A stretch of DNA of 64,000 nucleotides, taken from the NCBI GenBank assembly GCA_900016675.1, contig LN483070.1:1488001-1552000 (forward strand), written 5' to 3'. The notes below the pieces were generated by a model. It was not told where the DNA came from, did not search any database, and saw nothing but the letters and a program-made list of their open reading frames with translations. The stretch comes from Arthrobacter saudimassiliensis. Lineage in GTDB: Bacteria; Actinomycetota; Actinomycetes; Actinomycetales; Micrococcaceae. Made by a program: the position numbers and the translations under genes. Positions 1 through 7,504 of the stretch are shown here, piece by piece. The stretch's first letter is position 1; each line of letters starts with the position of its first letter.

Positions 1-98
1 GCGACGGCGTCCGGCTCCTTCTCGTAGACGGCCAGATCGTGGATGAGCTGGAGGATAACGGGGACGTCGCGGGGTTCGGCGGGGCGGATCGAAGTCAT
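1..98 (-). CDS. GNAT family N-acetyltransferase, N-terminal fragment (runs off the window)
   Basis: Only the first 32 codons lie in the window; the gene continues past position 1. The peptide begins MTSIRPAEPRDVPVILQLIH and continues DLAVYEKEPDAV. This matches the beta1-alpha1 start of GNAT acetyltransferases of the spermidine/diamine type (IRPA..D...I..LI..LA.YE). Such enzymes move acetyl from acetyl-CoA to an amine, but the acetyl-CoA and substrate regions are out of view, so the substrate is unknown. A GGAGGC Shine-Dalgarno precedes the ATG inside the end of the helicase gene, 9 bases upstream, so the two genes are probably co-transcribed. Confidence 0.7.
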   Translation of the reverse strand, partial: MTSIRPAEPRDVPVILQLIHDLAVYEKEPDAV

Positions 99-107
99 GC
101 CTCCAGA

Positions 108-2645
108 CTAGTCGAGCCGCCCGGCGGAGGTGATGCGGATGACGGGCTCGCCGGCGTCGTCGGAGGCGGCGAGGTCCACCTCCGCGCTGATGCCCCAGTC
201 CAGGTGTCCGGCCGGGTCCTTGAAGACCTGCCGGACCTCCCATTTGCCGGGCAGTTCGGTGATGATCAGCAGGTCGGGGCCGCGTCCGCCGGGTCCGTCG
301 TCGATGTCTTCGTGTTCCTCGAAGTAGTCGTCCATCAGCGCGGCCCAGCGGTCGGCATCCCAGCCGCTGCCGCCGTCGAGCTCTCCGAGGGCGGCGTCGT
401 TCTCATCGGCGAAGTACTTGACCCGCTGGAACATCTCGTTGCGCACCATCACGCGGAAGGCGCGCTTGTTGGCGGTGACCCGCGCCGGTTCCGGGGGCAG
501 GACGGGTTCGGTGGACGCGTTCGGATCGGTCCCGGAAGTCAGTTCCTCCCATTCGTCCAGCAGCGAGGAGTCGGTCTGGCGGACCAGTTCGCCGAGCCAT
601 TCGATGATGTCGGAAAGGTCCTCGCGCAGCGCTTCGGGCGGCACGGTGTGCAGCAGCGCCTTGTAGCAGTCGGCGAGGTAGCGCAGGACGATGCCCTCGG
701 AACGGGCCAGCCCGTAGAAGGCGACGTACTCGCCGAAGCCCATGGCCCGTTCGTACATGTCCCGGACGATCGACTTGGGGCTCAGCTCGAAGTCGCCGAG
801 CCAGGGCGCGCCGGAGCGGTAGACGTCGAAGGACTGGTGCAGCAGCTCGCCCAGCGGTTGGGGATAGGTGACTTCCTCGAGGGCGGCCATCCGCGCCTCG
901 TATTCGACGCCGTCGGCCTTCATCGCCGCGATCGCCTCGCCGCGGGCCTTCTTCTCCTGGGCGGAGAGGATCTGGCGCGGTTTCTCGAGCGTGGATTCGA
1001 TGACGGAGACGACGTCGAGGGCGTAGGACGCGCTCTCCGGGTCCAGCAGCTCCAGGGCGGCCATGGCGAAGGGGGAGAGCGGCTGGTTGAGCGCGAAGTT
1101 GGGCTGCAGCTGCACCTTCAGCCGGACGGTGCGGCCATCGGCCTGCGGGGTGTCCAGCTTTTCGACGATGCCGGCGGTCTTCAGCTCCCGGTAGATGCCC
1201 AGCGCGCTGCGCATCAGCTTGAGCTGGCTGGCCCGCGTCTCGTGGTTGCGTTCCAGCAGGCTGCGGGCGGCCTTGAACGGATCCCCGGGGCGCTCCAGCA
1301 GGTTCAGCAGCATGGAGTGGCTGACCGTGAAGCTGGAGGACAGCGGTTCCGGAGTGCCGTCAACGAGCTTCTGGTAGGTCGCCTCGCCCCAGGACACGAA
1401 CCCGGTGGGCGGCTTCTTCTTCACCACCTGGCGCAGTTTCTTCTGGTCGTCACCGAACTTGGCCTTGGCCTTGGCCATCGCCTTGTTGTTCTCCACGACG
1501 TGTTCGGGGGCCTGCACGACGACGGTGCCGGCGGTGTCGTAGCCGGCCCGCCCGGCGCGTCCGGCGATCTGGTGGAATTCGCGGACGTTCAGGAGCCGGG
1601 TGCGGGTGCCGTCGTACTTGCTGAGGGCGGTGATCAGCACCGTGCGGATGGGCACGTTGATGCCGACGCCGAGGGTGTCGGTGCCGCAGATGACCTTCAG
1701 CAGGCCGGCCTGGGCCAGCTGTTCGACGAGGCGACGGTACTTGGGCAGCATCCCGGCGTGGTGGACGCCGATGCCGTGCCGGACCAGCCGGTTCAGGGTC
1801 TTGCCGAAGCCGGGGGCGAAGCGGAACCCGGCGATCAGCTCGTTGATCCGGTCCTTTTCCTCGCGGGTGCAGACGTTGATGCTCATCAGCGCCTGGGCGC
1901 GGTCGATCGCTTCGAGCTGGGAGAAGTGCACCACGTAGACGGGCACCTGCTTGGTGGCGAGCAGCTCTTCCAGCGACTCCTGGACCGGGGTCTCGACGTA
2001 GTAGTAGTGCAGCGGAATGGGCCGCTGCACGGACGAGACGGTGACGGTGTCCCGGTTGGTGAGTTCGCTGAGCTCGTTGGCGATGCGGGTCATGTCGCCC
2101 AGGGTGGCGGACATGAGCAGGAACTGGGCCTGCGGCAGCTCCAGCAGGGGGACCTGCCAGGCCCAGCCGCGCTGCGGATCGGAGTAGAAGTGGAACTCGT
2201 CCATAATGACGGTGCCCAGGTCGGCGTCCGGGCCTTCGCGCAGGGCGATGTTGGCCAGGATCTCCGCGGTGCAGCAGATGATCGGGGCGTCCTTGTTGAC
2301 CGCGGAGTCGCCGGTGACCATGCCGACGTTCTCGGCGCCGAAAATGTCGCACAGGGCGAAGAACTTCTCCGACACCAGGGCCTTGATCGGGGCGGTGTAG
2401 TAGCTGCGCTCGTCGTGGGCCATGGCGTGGAAATGTGCGGCGATGGCGACCATCGACTTGCCCGAGCCGGTGGGGGTGGCGAGGATGACGTTGTTTCCCG
2501 TCACCAGCTCCATGACGGCTTCGTCCTGCGCCGGGTAGAGCGGCATGCCGCGGCCCTCGGCCCATTCGAGGAACGCGGTGTACGTGTCGTCCGGGTCTAT
2601 GTCTGTGCCGGGGGACGGGGAAGGAAGCGCATCAAGGAGTTTCAT
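108..2645 (-). CDS. DExH-box RNA/DNA helicase with C-terminal DUF3516
   Basis: An 845-residue superfamily 2 helicase of the Ski2-like group. The N-terminal core carries Walker A ATPTGSGKS (about residues 56-64), the DExH box as MDEFH (about 148-152), motif III MSAT, and motif VI QIAGRAGRAG near residue 360. The long C-terminal half matches the DUF3516 architecture common in actinobacteria. Expected role is ATP-driven RNA or DNA unwinding in the cytoplasm; the substrate cannot be read from sequence. I chose the ATG at 2645 because homology begins at MKLLDALPSP and a TAGGCT -10 element ends 7 bases upstream, which suggests a leaderless message. An in-frame extension to 3029 is Arg/Pro-rich and antisense to the HNH gene, so it was rejected. 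The GNAT gene follows closely. Confidence 0.9.
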   Translation of the reverse strand: MKLLDALPSPSPGTDIDPDDTYTAFLEWAEGRGMPLYPAQDEAVMELVTGNNVILATPTGSGKSMVAIAAHFHAMAHDERSYYTAPIKALVSEKFFALCDIFGAENVGMVTGDSAVNKDAPIICCTAEILANIALREGPDADLGTVIMDEFHFYSDPQRGWAWQVPLLELPQAQFLLMSATLGDMTRIANELSELTNRDTVTVSSVQRPIPLHYYYVETPVQESLEELLATKQVPVYVVHFSQLEAIDRAQALMSINVCTREEKDRINELIAGFRFAPGFGKTLNRLVRHGIGVHHAGMLPKYRRLVEQLAQAGLLKVICGTDTLGVGINVPIRTVLITALSKYDGTRTRLLNVREFHQIAGRAGRAGYDTAGTVVVQAPEHVVENNKAMAKAKAKFGDDQKKLRQVVKKKPPTGFVSWGEATYQKLVDGTPEPLSSSFTVSHSMLLNLLERPGDPFKAARSLLERNHETRASQLKLMRSALGIYRELKTAGIVEKLDTPQADGRTVRLKVQLQPNFALNQPLSPFAMAALELLDPESASYALDVVSVIESTLEKPRQILSAQEKKARGEAIAAMKADGVEYEARMAALEEVTYPQPLGELLHQSFDVYRSGAPWLGDFELSPKSIVRDMYERAMGFGEYVAFYGLARSEGIVLRYLADCYKALLHTVPPEALREDLSDIIEWLGELVRQTDSSLLDEWEELTSGTDPNASTEPVLPPEPARVTANKRAFRVMVRNEMFQRVKYFADENDAALGELDGGSGWDADRWAALMDDYFEEHEDIDDGPGGRGPDLLIITELPGKWEVRQVFKDPAGHLDWGISAEVDLAASDDAGEPVIRITSAGRLD

Positions 2646-2652
2646 TGCTTCC

Positions 2653-2658
2653 AGCCTA
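2653..2658 (-). promoter_or_regulatory. -10 element (TAGGCT) of helicase gene
   Basis: On the minus strand TAGGCT is followed by 7 bases and then the helicase ATG. That puts the expected transcription start at or next to the start codon. No Shine-Dalgarno is present. Confidence 0.5.
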
Positions 2659-2800
2659 CCGTCGGGCCGGCGGCCGCCGGGCGGCGTGTGCCGTGGGCGG
2701 AAGGACCGGGCGGGGTTGCCGGGGAAGGGCCGGACCGCCGACCGCACACCGGCATCACGATAGCGGCGGGAACACCGGAAAAAACGGGTGACCTGCCGCC

Positions 2801-2809
2801 TGTGGATAA
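2801..2809 (-). promoter_or_regulatory. Perfect DnaA-box-like 9-mer TTATCCACA
   Basis: The plus strand reads TGTGGATAA, the exact complement of the consensus DnaA box. It is a single site in the divergent helicase/HNH spacer, close to a short GGACCGA...TCGGTCC hairpin at 2820-2838. A lone box does not make an origin; it may be chance or a DnaA titration/regulatory site. Confidence 0.3.
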
Positions 2810-2857
2810 GGCCGGTTAAGGACCGAAAATGTCGGTCCGGGTTGAAATCCTTGGGAC

Positions 2858-4849
2858 ATGACCAGGCGGGAAAATCCAGGGCAGGGCAGCCTCTTCGGGG
2901 CTCCCTTGGCGGCGGGTGTCGCCGGATCGGCCGTTTCGGCTTCCGGCGCGGCCGATGCTGACGCAGAGGCGGCTCGTGGCAGGGACGCGGTTTCCGCGGC
3001 GGCGGCGCTTGCACTCGTATTCTCCGCACAGCCGGCTGATAGTCCCGCGTCCGCGGGCCCTGAGGAGGACGGCACCGGCCTCGAGGGTTCGGGTGCGGAT
3101 GGTTCCGACGCCGATAACGGCAAAGCGGGCGGTCGCGGTTCCGGTGTTCCAGACCGGAGCCGCGCCGGCGTCGGCGGTCCTCTGCCGGCAGGGTTGGCGG
3201 GACAGCTGTCGCTCGGGGCTGTCGAGGAGCTCGACGCAGCTGCAGCAGGTGGCGTGCTGGAACGCCTGGACGTACTTATCGGATGGGCTCAGGCGCAGCA
3301 GGCGCGGGTAGTGAAGCGGTTGGAGGACCTGCTGGCGCGTGAGGTCGAGAGACGTGGAACACCCGCCCAGCTGCAGCCCGGAGAGACGATGACCCTGGCT
3401 GCAGCGGAAGTGGGGGCGCTGCTTCGGGTGCCGCACATGACGGCGCTGCGGGTGGTCTCCGAGTCCGGGAAGCTGGTTGAACGGTTTCCGGCGACCTTGG
3501 CCGGGTTGTCACAGGGGCAGATCACCTATTCCCACGCCCGTGTGCTGCTTGATGAGGCTCAGTTCGTTCCGGAGGAGGACACGGCCGGTTTTGAAGCCGC
3601 GGTATTGGACGCGGCGGCGGGTCGGACCGCCGCGCAGCTGGGGCGTCGGGTCCGTACGATGCGGGAGCGCCGGTATCCGGAAACCATCGTGGACCGGCAC
3701 CGGAACGCTTTGGCCAAGCGTCGCGTGTGGCTGGAACCGGCTTCGGACGGAATGGCCTGCCTGACCGCCCTGATGCCCGCAGAGCAGGGGCAGGCAGCTT
3801 TCGGGATGCTGTCCCGGGCGGCTCGGGCGCGCAAATCGGCCGGCGACGAACGGACTGTCGACCAGCTGCGTGTCGACCTGCTCGCCTCAGCGCTGCTTGG
3901 CGGCGGCCCGGGTGGATGGCAGGGGCAGGGACAGGTGCAAGGCGCGGCCGTTCAGGCGGGCAGGGGTCGGGGCGAGGGTGAGGGTGGGGACGAAGGGGAG
4001 AGTAAGGGTCGGCAGGGACAGGTGCGAGCGGGTCGGGACGAGGGGGATCTCGTCCCGTCAGCGACTGGTGTTGGGGCGAACGGACAGGCTGGGCCGGACG
4101 CGGAGGGTGCAGCGGAGGAGGACCTGCCCGGCCTGCGTCCCGAGGTCATGGTGATCATCAGCGCCGAGACTCTGTTCGGTGCCGATGATGCCCCGGCCGA
4201 GTTAAACGGTTACGGCCCGATCAGCGCCGAAGCCGCCCGCCGGCTCATCCGTCAGGTCCGGCATTGGACGGGGCTGGTCCAGGACCCGCAGAGCGGTGAA
4301 ATTCTCGCCGTGGGACGCCGGCGCCGCGTTCCTGCCGGACTCGCCCGGTGGCTTCAGGCCAGGGACGGAACCTGCCGGTTCCCCGGATGCAGCGTCAACG
4401 CACGCCGATCGGAGCTTGACCACACGCAGCCTTATGCCATGGGCGGCCCTACCGACCATCGAAACCTGGAACATCTGTGTCCAAAGCACCATCGCCTCAA
4501 GACCCTCGGATACTGGACGGCACGGCAGCCCGAGGCCGGAACTGTTGAATGGCGCTCGCCTCTGGGGCGCCGGTACAGCACCGACGCTCAGCTCAACCTG
4601 GCTCCGCCGGGTGGAAGCGTGCGCAGAGAGCTCGGTGAAGGCGACGGGGCAGATTCGACGGCAGGTGTGGGTGTGCCGCCCGCACCAGGGTCTTCCGCGC
4701 CAGGGTCCTCCGGGAGAGCGGCATCCGCAGGAGGGGGAACCGTCGGAGAAGGATGCGCGGGGGAAGGACGCACAGGAGAGAATCGCCCGGGCGTGGACGA
4801 TTCTGGCCGTGATCGCCCGCCGGCCGGTGACGCTGCGCCCCCCTTCTAA
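2858..4849 (+). CDS. DUF222 domain / HNH endonuclease protein
   Basis: A 663-residue protein. A low-complexity Ala/Gly/Asp-rich N-terminus (about 1-110) precedes a DUF222 region (about 115-430). That region is interrupted by a Gly/Gln/Arg-rich insert (about 345-410). A C-terminal HNH nuclease module follows at about 500-555: RDGTCRFPGC, then ELDHTQPYAMGGPT, NLEHLCPKHHRLK and LGYW. The two Cys pairs and the DH..N..H residues expected for metal binding are present. These proteins occur in many copies in Arthrobacter-like and mycobacterial genomes; their role is not established. The tail (about 585-663) is Gly/Ser/Pro-rich and its coding DNA grades into the degenerate repeat tract just downstream. 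It could be a mobile or selfish nuclease, but no attachment sites were seen. Confidence 0.9.
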   Translation: MTRRENPGQGSLFGAPLAAGVAGSAVSASGAADADAEAARGRDAVSAAAALALVFSAQPADSPASAGPEEDGTGLEGSGADGSDADNGKAGGRGSGVPDRSRAGVGGPLPAGLAGQLSLGAVEELDAAAAGGVLERLDVLIGWAQAQQARVVKRLEDLLAREVERRGTPAQLQPGETMTLAAAEVGALLRVPHMTALRVVSESGKLVERFPATLAGLSQGQITYSHARVLLDEAQFVPEEDTAGFEAAVLDAAAGRTAAQLGRRVRTMRERRYPETIVDRHRNALAKRRVWLEPASDGMACLTALMPAEQGQAAFGMLSRAARARKSAGDERTVDQLRVDLLASALLGGGPGGWQGQGQVQGAAVQAGRGRGEGEGGDEGESKGRQGQVRAGRDEGDLVPSATGVGANGQAGPDAEGAAEEDLPGLRPEVMVIISAETLFGADDAPAELNGYGPISAEAARRLIRQVRHWTGLVQDPQSGEILAVGRRRRVPAGLARWLQARDGTCRFPGCSVNARRSELDHTQPYAMGGPTDHRNLEHLCPKHHRLKTLGYWTARQPEAGTVEWRSPLGRRYSTDAQLNLAPPGGSVRRELGEGDGADSTAGVGVPPAPGSSAPGSSGRAASAGGGTVGEGCAGEGRTGENRPGVDDSGRDRPPAGDAAPPF

Positions 4850-5097
4850 AGGTCGCGCCCCACTTGGTAGCTAGACAGGTCACCTCCGCTCTTCCAGCCG
4901 TCGCACACCCCCTCTTGGTATCTAGACATCGCACACCCCCTCTTCTGGACGTCGCGCGGCCCCTCTTCTAACTGGACGTCGTCGCGCCGGCCGCCTTTCC
5001 ACACGTCGCACCCCACCCTCTACTGGACGTCACGCCGCCCTTGCCGAGAACCTGGGGACGCCGGGATGGAGTCGCTCCTGCGTCTGGACGTCGCTGA
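4840..5097 (+). repeat. Degenerate tandem repeat tract downstream of the HNH gene
   Basis: About ten imperfect units of 21-31 bases occupy most of this 422-base gap. Units begin GTCGC or GTCAC, continue with a CCCCTCTT-like pyrimidine run and end CTGGAC or CTAGAC. Examples are GTCGCACACCCCCTCTT (from 4899), ATCGCACACCCCCTCTT (from 4928), GTCGCGCGGCCCCTCTT (from 4951) and GTCGCACCCCACCCTCTACT (from 5005). The first recognisable unit contains the HNH stop codon (CCCCCCTTCTAA). There are no uniform spacers, so it is not a CRISPR array. The remainder (5098-5271) shows only the promoter of the next gene. Confidence 0.65.
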
Positions 5098-5228
5098 GCG
5101 TGGTCACCGGCCGGCCAGCGACGTTGCCTAACCCTTCCAACACATCCCGTGGTCAAGCCGAGGTCCTGGGCCCTCCGGCGAGGAATCACCCCGAGACGTT
5201 GTCGGCGGGCCGTCTTCGTCGGGCAGGC

Positions 5229-5234
5229 TAGGCT
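5229..5234 (+). promoter_or_regulatory. -10 element (TAGGCT) of the methyltransferase gene
   Basis: TAGGCT lies 37 bases upstream of the chosen GTG at 5272, leaving a leader of roughly 30 bases that contains the GAAGGG Shine-Dalgarno. No clear -35 element is visible. Confidence 0.4.
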
Positions 5235-5271
5235 GCCAAACATCAGAACCGTCCGTCGAAGGGTCGCAGCC

Positions 5272-6219
5272 GTGGAAGAGACAGAGAGTGGAAACGCCCG
5301 GATCGCTGATGCTCGCACGCGGGAGACGGTCGAGCCGGCGGAGGGTCAGGGGGAGCACGGATCGGGTCGCCGCCTTGGTTCCGGCGGGGAAGGAGCCGAC
5401 AATCCCCGAAAAGCCGATACGCCTTTGACCTGGGATCCGGCGAAATACCAGGCGTATGCCGATCTCCGGGACCGTCCGTTCTTCGACCTCACAGCCCGGG
5501 TTGGCGCGGAAGCACCGCGCCGCGTCGTGGACCTTGGCTGCGGCAGCGGTCACCTTACTGCCGCGCTCGCAGGCCGCTGGCCCGACGCCGAGGTCATCGG
5601 ACTGGACTCGTCGCCGGAAATGATCGAGCAGGCCCGCGGTCTGGACGGTGCGCCCGGCAACCTCAGGTTCGATCTGGCGGCCATCGAAGACTGGATGCCC
5701 GACGCCGCCACCGACGTCGTCGTCTCCAATGCGGCTCTGCAGTGGGTGCCCGGCCACACGGAGCTGCTCAGCACGTGGGCCGCAGCTCTTGCACCCGGGG
5801 CTTGGCTCGCCTTCCAGATTCCGGGCAACTTCGATGCCCCGTCGCACGCGCTGATGCGGGCGCTCGCCGACTCAGAGCGCTGGCGGCCCAAGCTCGACGG
5901 CGTGCTCCGCCACGCTGACGCCGTCGCACCCCTCAGCGACTACCTTGACCTGCTGCTCAGCGCCGGCTGGGAAGCGGACGCCTGGGCAACGGCCTATCAA
6001 CAGGTCCTCCAGGGCGAAGACCCCGTGCTGGAGTGGGTGCGCGGCACCGGCTTCCGCCCGGTCATGCAGGCCCTCGATGCCGCCGACCTCGCCGAATTCG
6101 AAGCGTCGTACTCCGCCGCCCTCCGGGCAGCCTATCCGCGCCGTGCATGGGGAACCCTGTTCCCGTTCCGCCGACTTTTCGTCGTCGGCCATAAACCGGA
6201 ACAGCGCCGGGACACCTGA
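5272..6219 (+). CDS. SAM-dependent methyltransferase, trans-aconitate 2-methyltransferase-like
   Basis: A class I methyltransferase of 315 residues. The family begins near WDPAKYQAYADLRDRPF (about residue 54), followed by SAM motif I VVDLGCGSGHLTAAL and the acidic strand end VIGLDSSPEMI. The later region NFDAPSHALMRALA fits Tam proteins, which methylate trans-aconitate to stop it inhibiting aconitase. The N-terminal 50 residues are low complexity, so the true start could be later. I chose the GTG at 5272 because GAAGGG sits 8 bases upstream and a TAGGCT -10 lies further up; an open extension to 5149 is rejected because it would contain that promoter. The stop codon lies in the loop of the gene's own terminator hairpin. 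Confidence 0.75.
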   Translation: MEETESGNARIADARTRETVEPAEGQGEHGSGRRLGSGGEGADNPRKADTPLTWDPAKYQAYADLRDRPFFDLTARVGAEAPRRVVDLGCGSGHLTAALAGRWPDAEVIGLDSSPEMIEQARGLDGAPGNLRFDLAAIEDWMPDAATDVVVSNAALQWVPGHTELLSTWAAALAPGAWLAFQIPGNFDAPSHALMRALADSERWRPKLDGVLRHADAVAPLSDYLDLLLSAGWEADAWATAYQQVLQGEDPVLEWVRGTGFRPVMQALDAADLAEFEASYSAALRAAYPRRAWGTLFPFRRLFVVGHKPEQRRDT

Positions 6220-6238
6220 CAGCCCGGCGCTGTTCCGG
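6196..6238 (+). terminator. Terminator hairpin enclosing the methyltransferase stop codon
   Basis: A perfect 16-bp stem, CCGGAACAGCGCCGGG at 6196-6211 with its complement at 6223-6238. The 11-base loop contains the TGA stop at 6217-6219. The left arm is coding sequence. A short GTTTCCT follows. Confidence 0.7.
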
Positions 6239-6386
6239 CCGGGTTTCCTGGCCCGGCCGCTGGCAGACTGGGGCCTTCAAGGCCGGCAGGTACCAGCCCG
6301 CGCGTCCCGGCCGCGTTCTCTTGTCCGGTAGGTGTGCATGTCCGCGTGGTCCGGCCGCGTCTTTCATGGATCAGCGTGGCGTTCGA

Positions 6387-6600
6387 GACTCCGGCGGCTG
6401 CCAGCCCTGCGCCTTCCGACCGAACCTTGCAGCCATCGGCCGCGTGCATTCCAACCCGACCCCCATTAGCCCGGCTCCCCGGTCGCGGTTCTCAGCCCAG
6501 CGTTTAGCCCAGCCCCGCGTTTCCAGCCCGGCCGAGCTTCCCGGCCCCCGTTTCCGGCCCGGCCGTCGACTCCGGCGGCTACCAGCCCCGCGCTTTCCAC
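6387..6600 (+). repeat. Direct duplication of the MBL gene 3' end plus degenerate GC-rich repeats
   Basis: The 33-34 bases at 6568-6600, which hold the last codons and stop of the MBL hydrolase gene, recur imperfectly at 6387-6420; both begin GACTCCGGCGGCT. Between them are short degenerate units resembling AGCCCCGCGTTTCCAGCCC. In the upstream copy the stop trinucleotide is changed. The rest of the 6220-6578 gap is CCCGGCC-rich with no coding signal. Confidence 0.55.
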
Positions 6601-7217
6601 TCGGGCAGGTGAGGCCGTTCGGCTCCGAGCGTGGTGTGAGCTCCGTGCCCGGGGTGGACGACTGTGTCATCGGGAAGGTATTCGAACACACGTTCGACAA
6701 CGTCGTTGAACAGCGAGTTGAAGCGTTCCGGGTCCTTCCAGGTGTTCCCGACCCCGCCCGGGAACAGCGAATCCCCGGAGAACAGGTGGGCAGGGCCGGC
6801 ACCGTTCCGGCAGAGCAGGGCGACGGAACCCGGCGTGTGTCCGCGCAGGTGGATGACTTCCAGATCGAACCCGTCGAAGTCCAGGATGTCGCCGTGGTTG
6901 AGGGCTACATCGGCGCTCAACGGGATATCCGGAATATCGTCGCTGCCCGCAGCAGTGCGTGCGCCGGTGGCGGCGGCAGCCTCGGCCAGGGCCCGCACAT
7001 GGTCCCAATGGCTGTGCGTCGTGATGATCATCTCCACGTGCGCCGGTCCTCCGCCGTCCTGCGCGCCGCTCTCCAGCAGCGCCTGAATGGCCGGAAAATC
7101 GTCGGCGGCATCAATGAGCACCTGTGCACCCGACCGCTTGGCGGTAATGACATAAACGTTGTTGTCCATCTCGCCGACTGACGCCCGACGGATGGTGACA
7201 TTCTCCAAATCCCACAT
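6579..7217 (-). CDS. MBL-fold metallo-hydrolase (glyoxalase II-like)
   Basis: A 212-residue metallo-beta-lactamase-fold hydrolase. The zinc-binding HxHxDH motif appears as THSHWDH (about residues 67-73). Further metal-binding features are GHTPGSVAL (about 133), FSGDSLFPGG with its bridging Asp (about 153) and HPGHG near the C-terminus (about 192). This layout fits small glyoxalase II-like hydrolases that cleave thioesters such as S-lactoyl-thiols, but the substrate is not determined. I chose the ATG at 7217 because homology starts at MWDLENVTIRRA and a TACACT -10 element ends 5 bases upstream, so the message is probably leaderless. The next gene is divergent. The DNA for its last codons is duplicated downstream. 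Confidence 0.85.
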   Translation of the reverse strand: MWDLENVTIRRASVGEMDNNVYVITAKRSGAQVLIDAADDFPAIQALLESGAQDGGGPAHVEMIITTHSHWDHVRALAEAAAATGARTAAGSDDIPDIPLSADVALNHGDILDFDGFDLEVIHLRGHTPGSVALLCRNGAGPAHLFSGDSLFPGGVGNTWKDPERFNSLFNDVVERVFEYLPDDTVVHPGHGAHTTLGAERPHLPEWKARGW

Positions 7218-7222
7218 GGGGG

Positions 7223-7228
7223 CAGTGT
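7223..7228 (-). promoter_or_regulatory. -10 element (TACACT) of the MBL gene
   Basis: TACACT on the minus strand is 5 bases from the ATG at 7217, matching a leaderless start. Confidence 0.45.
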
Positions 7229-7312
7229 ATCCACCCTCCCGCGCCGGCACGTGACAGCTCCCACAGGTGCGGCGGCCACTGCGGGTGGCGGGACACACCT
7301 GTGGGGCACTGG

Positions 7313-7430
7313 GCACGGCGGGACACATCCGCGCCCGGCGCGCACGGCAGACAACATCCGCGCCCGGCCGCGACAGCCGCGCAGGCCGCAGCCGCGCAGG
7401 CCGCAGCCGCGACGGCCGCGACAGCCGCCG
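7313..7430 (+). repeat. Short tandem repeats in the MBL/ABC exporter divergent spacer
   Basis: Two units of about 29 bases, 7313-7341 and 7342-7371, both start GCACGGC and share ACATCCGCGCCCGGC. They are followed by two exact copies of the 15-mer GCCGCGCAGGCCGCA (7376-7390 and 7391-7405) and degenerate GCCGCGACGGCC copies. The whole 287-base spacer is otherwise featureless apart from the two -10 elements at its ends. Confidence 0.6.
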
Positions 7431-7492
7431 CCCGGCCCGAGCGAAGCCAAGCGCTCGCCTCCGCGGGGATTGTGCCCGTCCACCGGGGGCGG

Positions 7493-7498
7493 TACGTT
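7493..7498 (+). promoter_or_regulatory. -10 element (TACGTT) of the ABC exporter operon
   Basis: TACGTT ends 6 bases before the ATG at 7505. There is no Shine-Dalgarno, so translation probably starts on a leaderless message. Confidence 0.45.
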
Positions 7499-7504
7499 GG
7501 CCGG

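Noticed and set aside
2801-2809. Replication origin based on a DnaA box
   Set aside because: A single box with no AT-rich region and no dnaA, dnaN or gyrase genes nearby.
39-2819. Long plus-strand open frame of over 900 codons opposite the helicase
   Set aside because: Val/Gly/Asp/His-rich antisense shadow of a GC-rich gene; no domain, and the minus strand encodes intact helicase motifs.
2646-3029. Upstream extension of the helicase by 128 codons
   Set aside because: Arg/Pro-rich, overlaps the divergent HNH coding sequence and would include the promoter.
4840-5097. CRISPR array
   Set aside because: Units are degenerate and directly abutting, without uniform unique spacers, and no cas genes are present.
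4840-5271. HEARO/OMEGA-type RNA linked to the HNH gene
   Set aside because: The HNH protein is DUF222-type, not an IsrB/IscB homologue (no RuvC), and no stable long RNA fold was apparent.
7301-7504. N-terminal extension of the first ABC exporter subunit
   Set aside because: The in-frame upstream sequence is repeat-encoded Ala/Gln/Arg and contains the -10 element. Homology starts at 7505.
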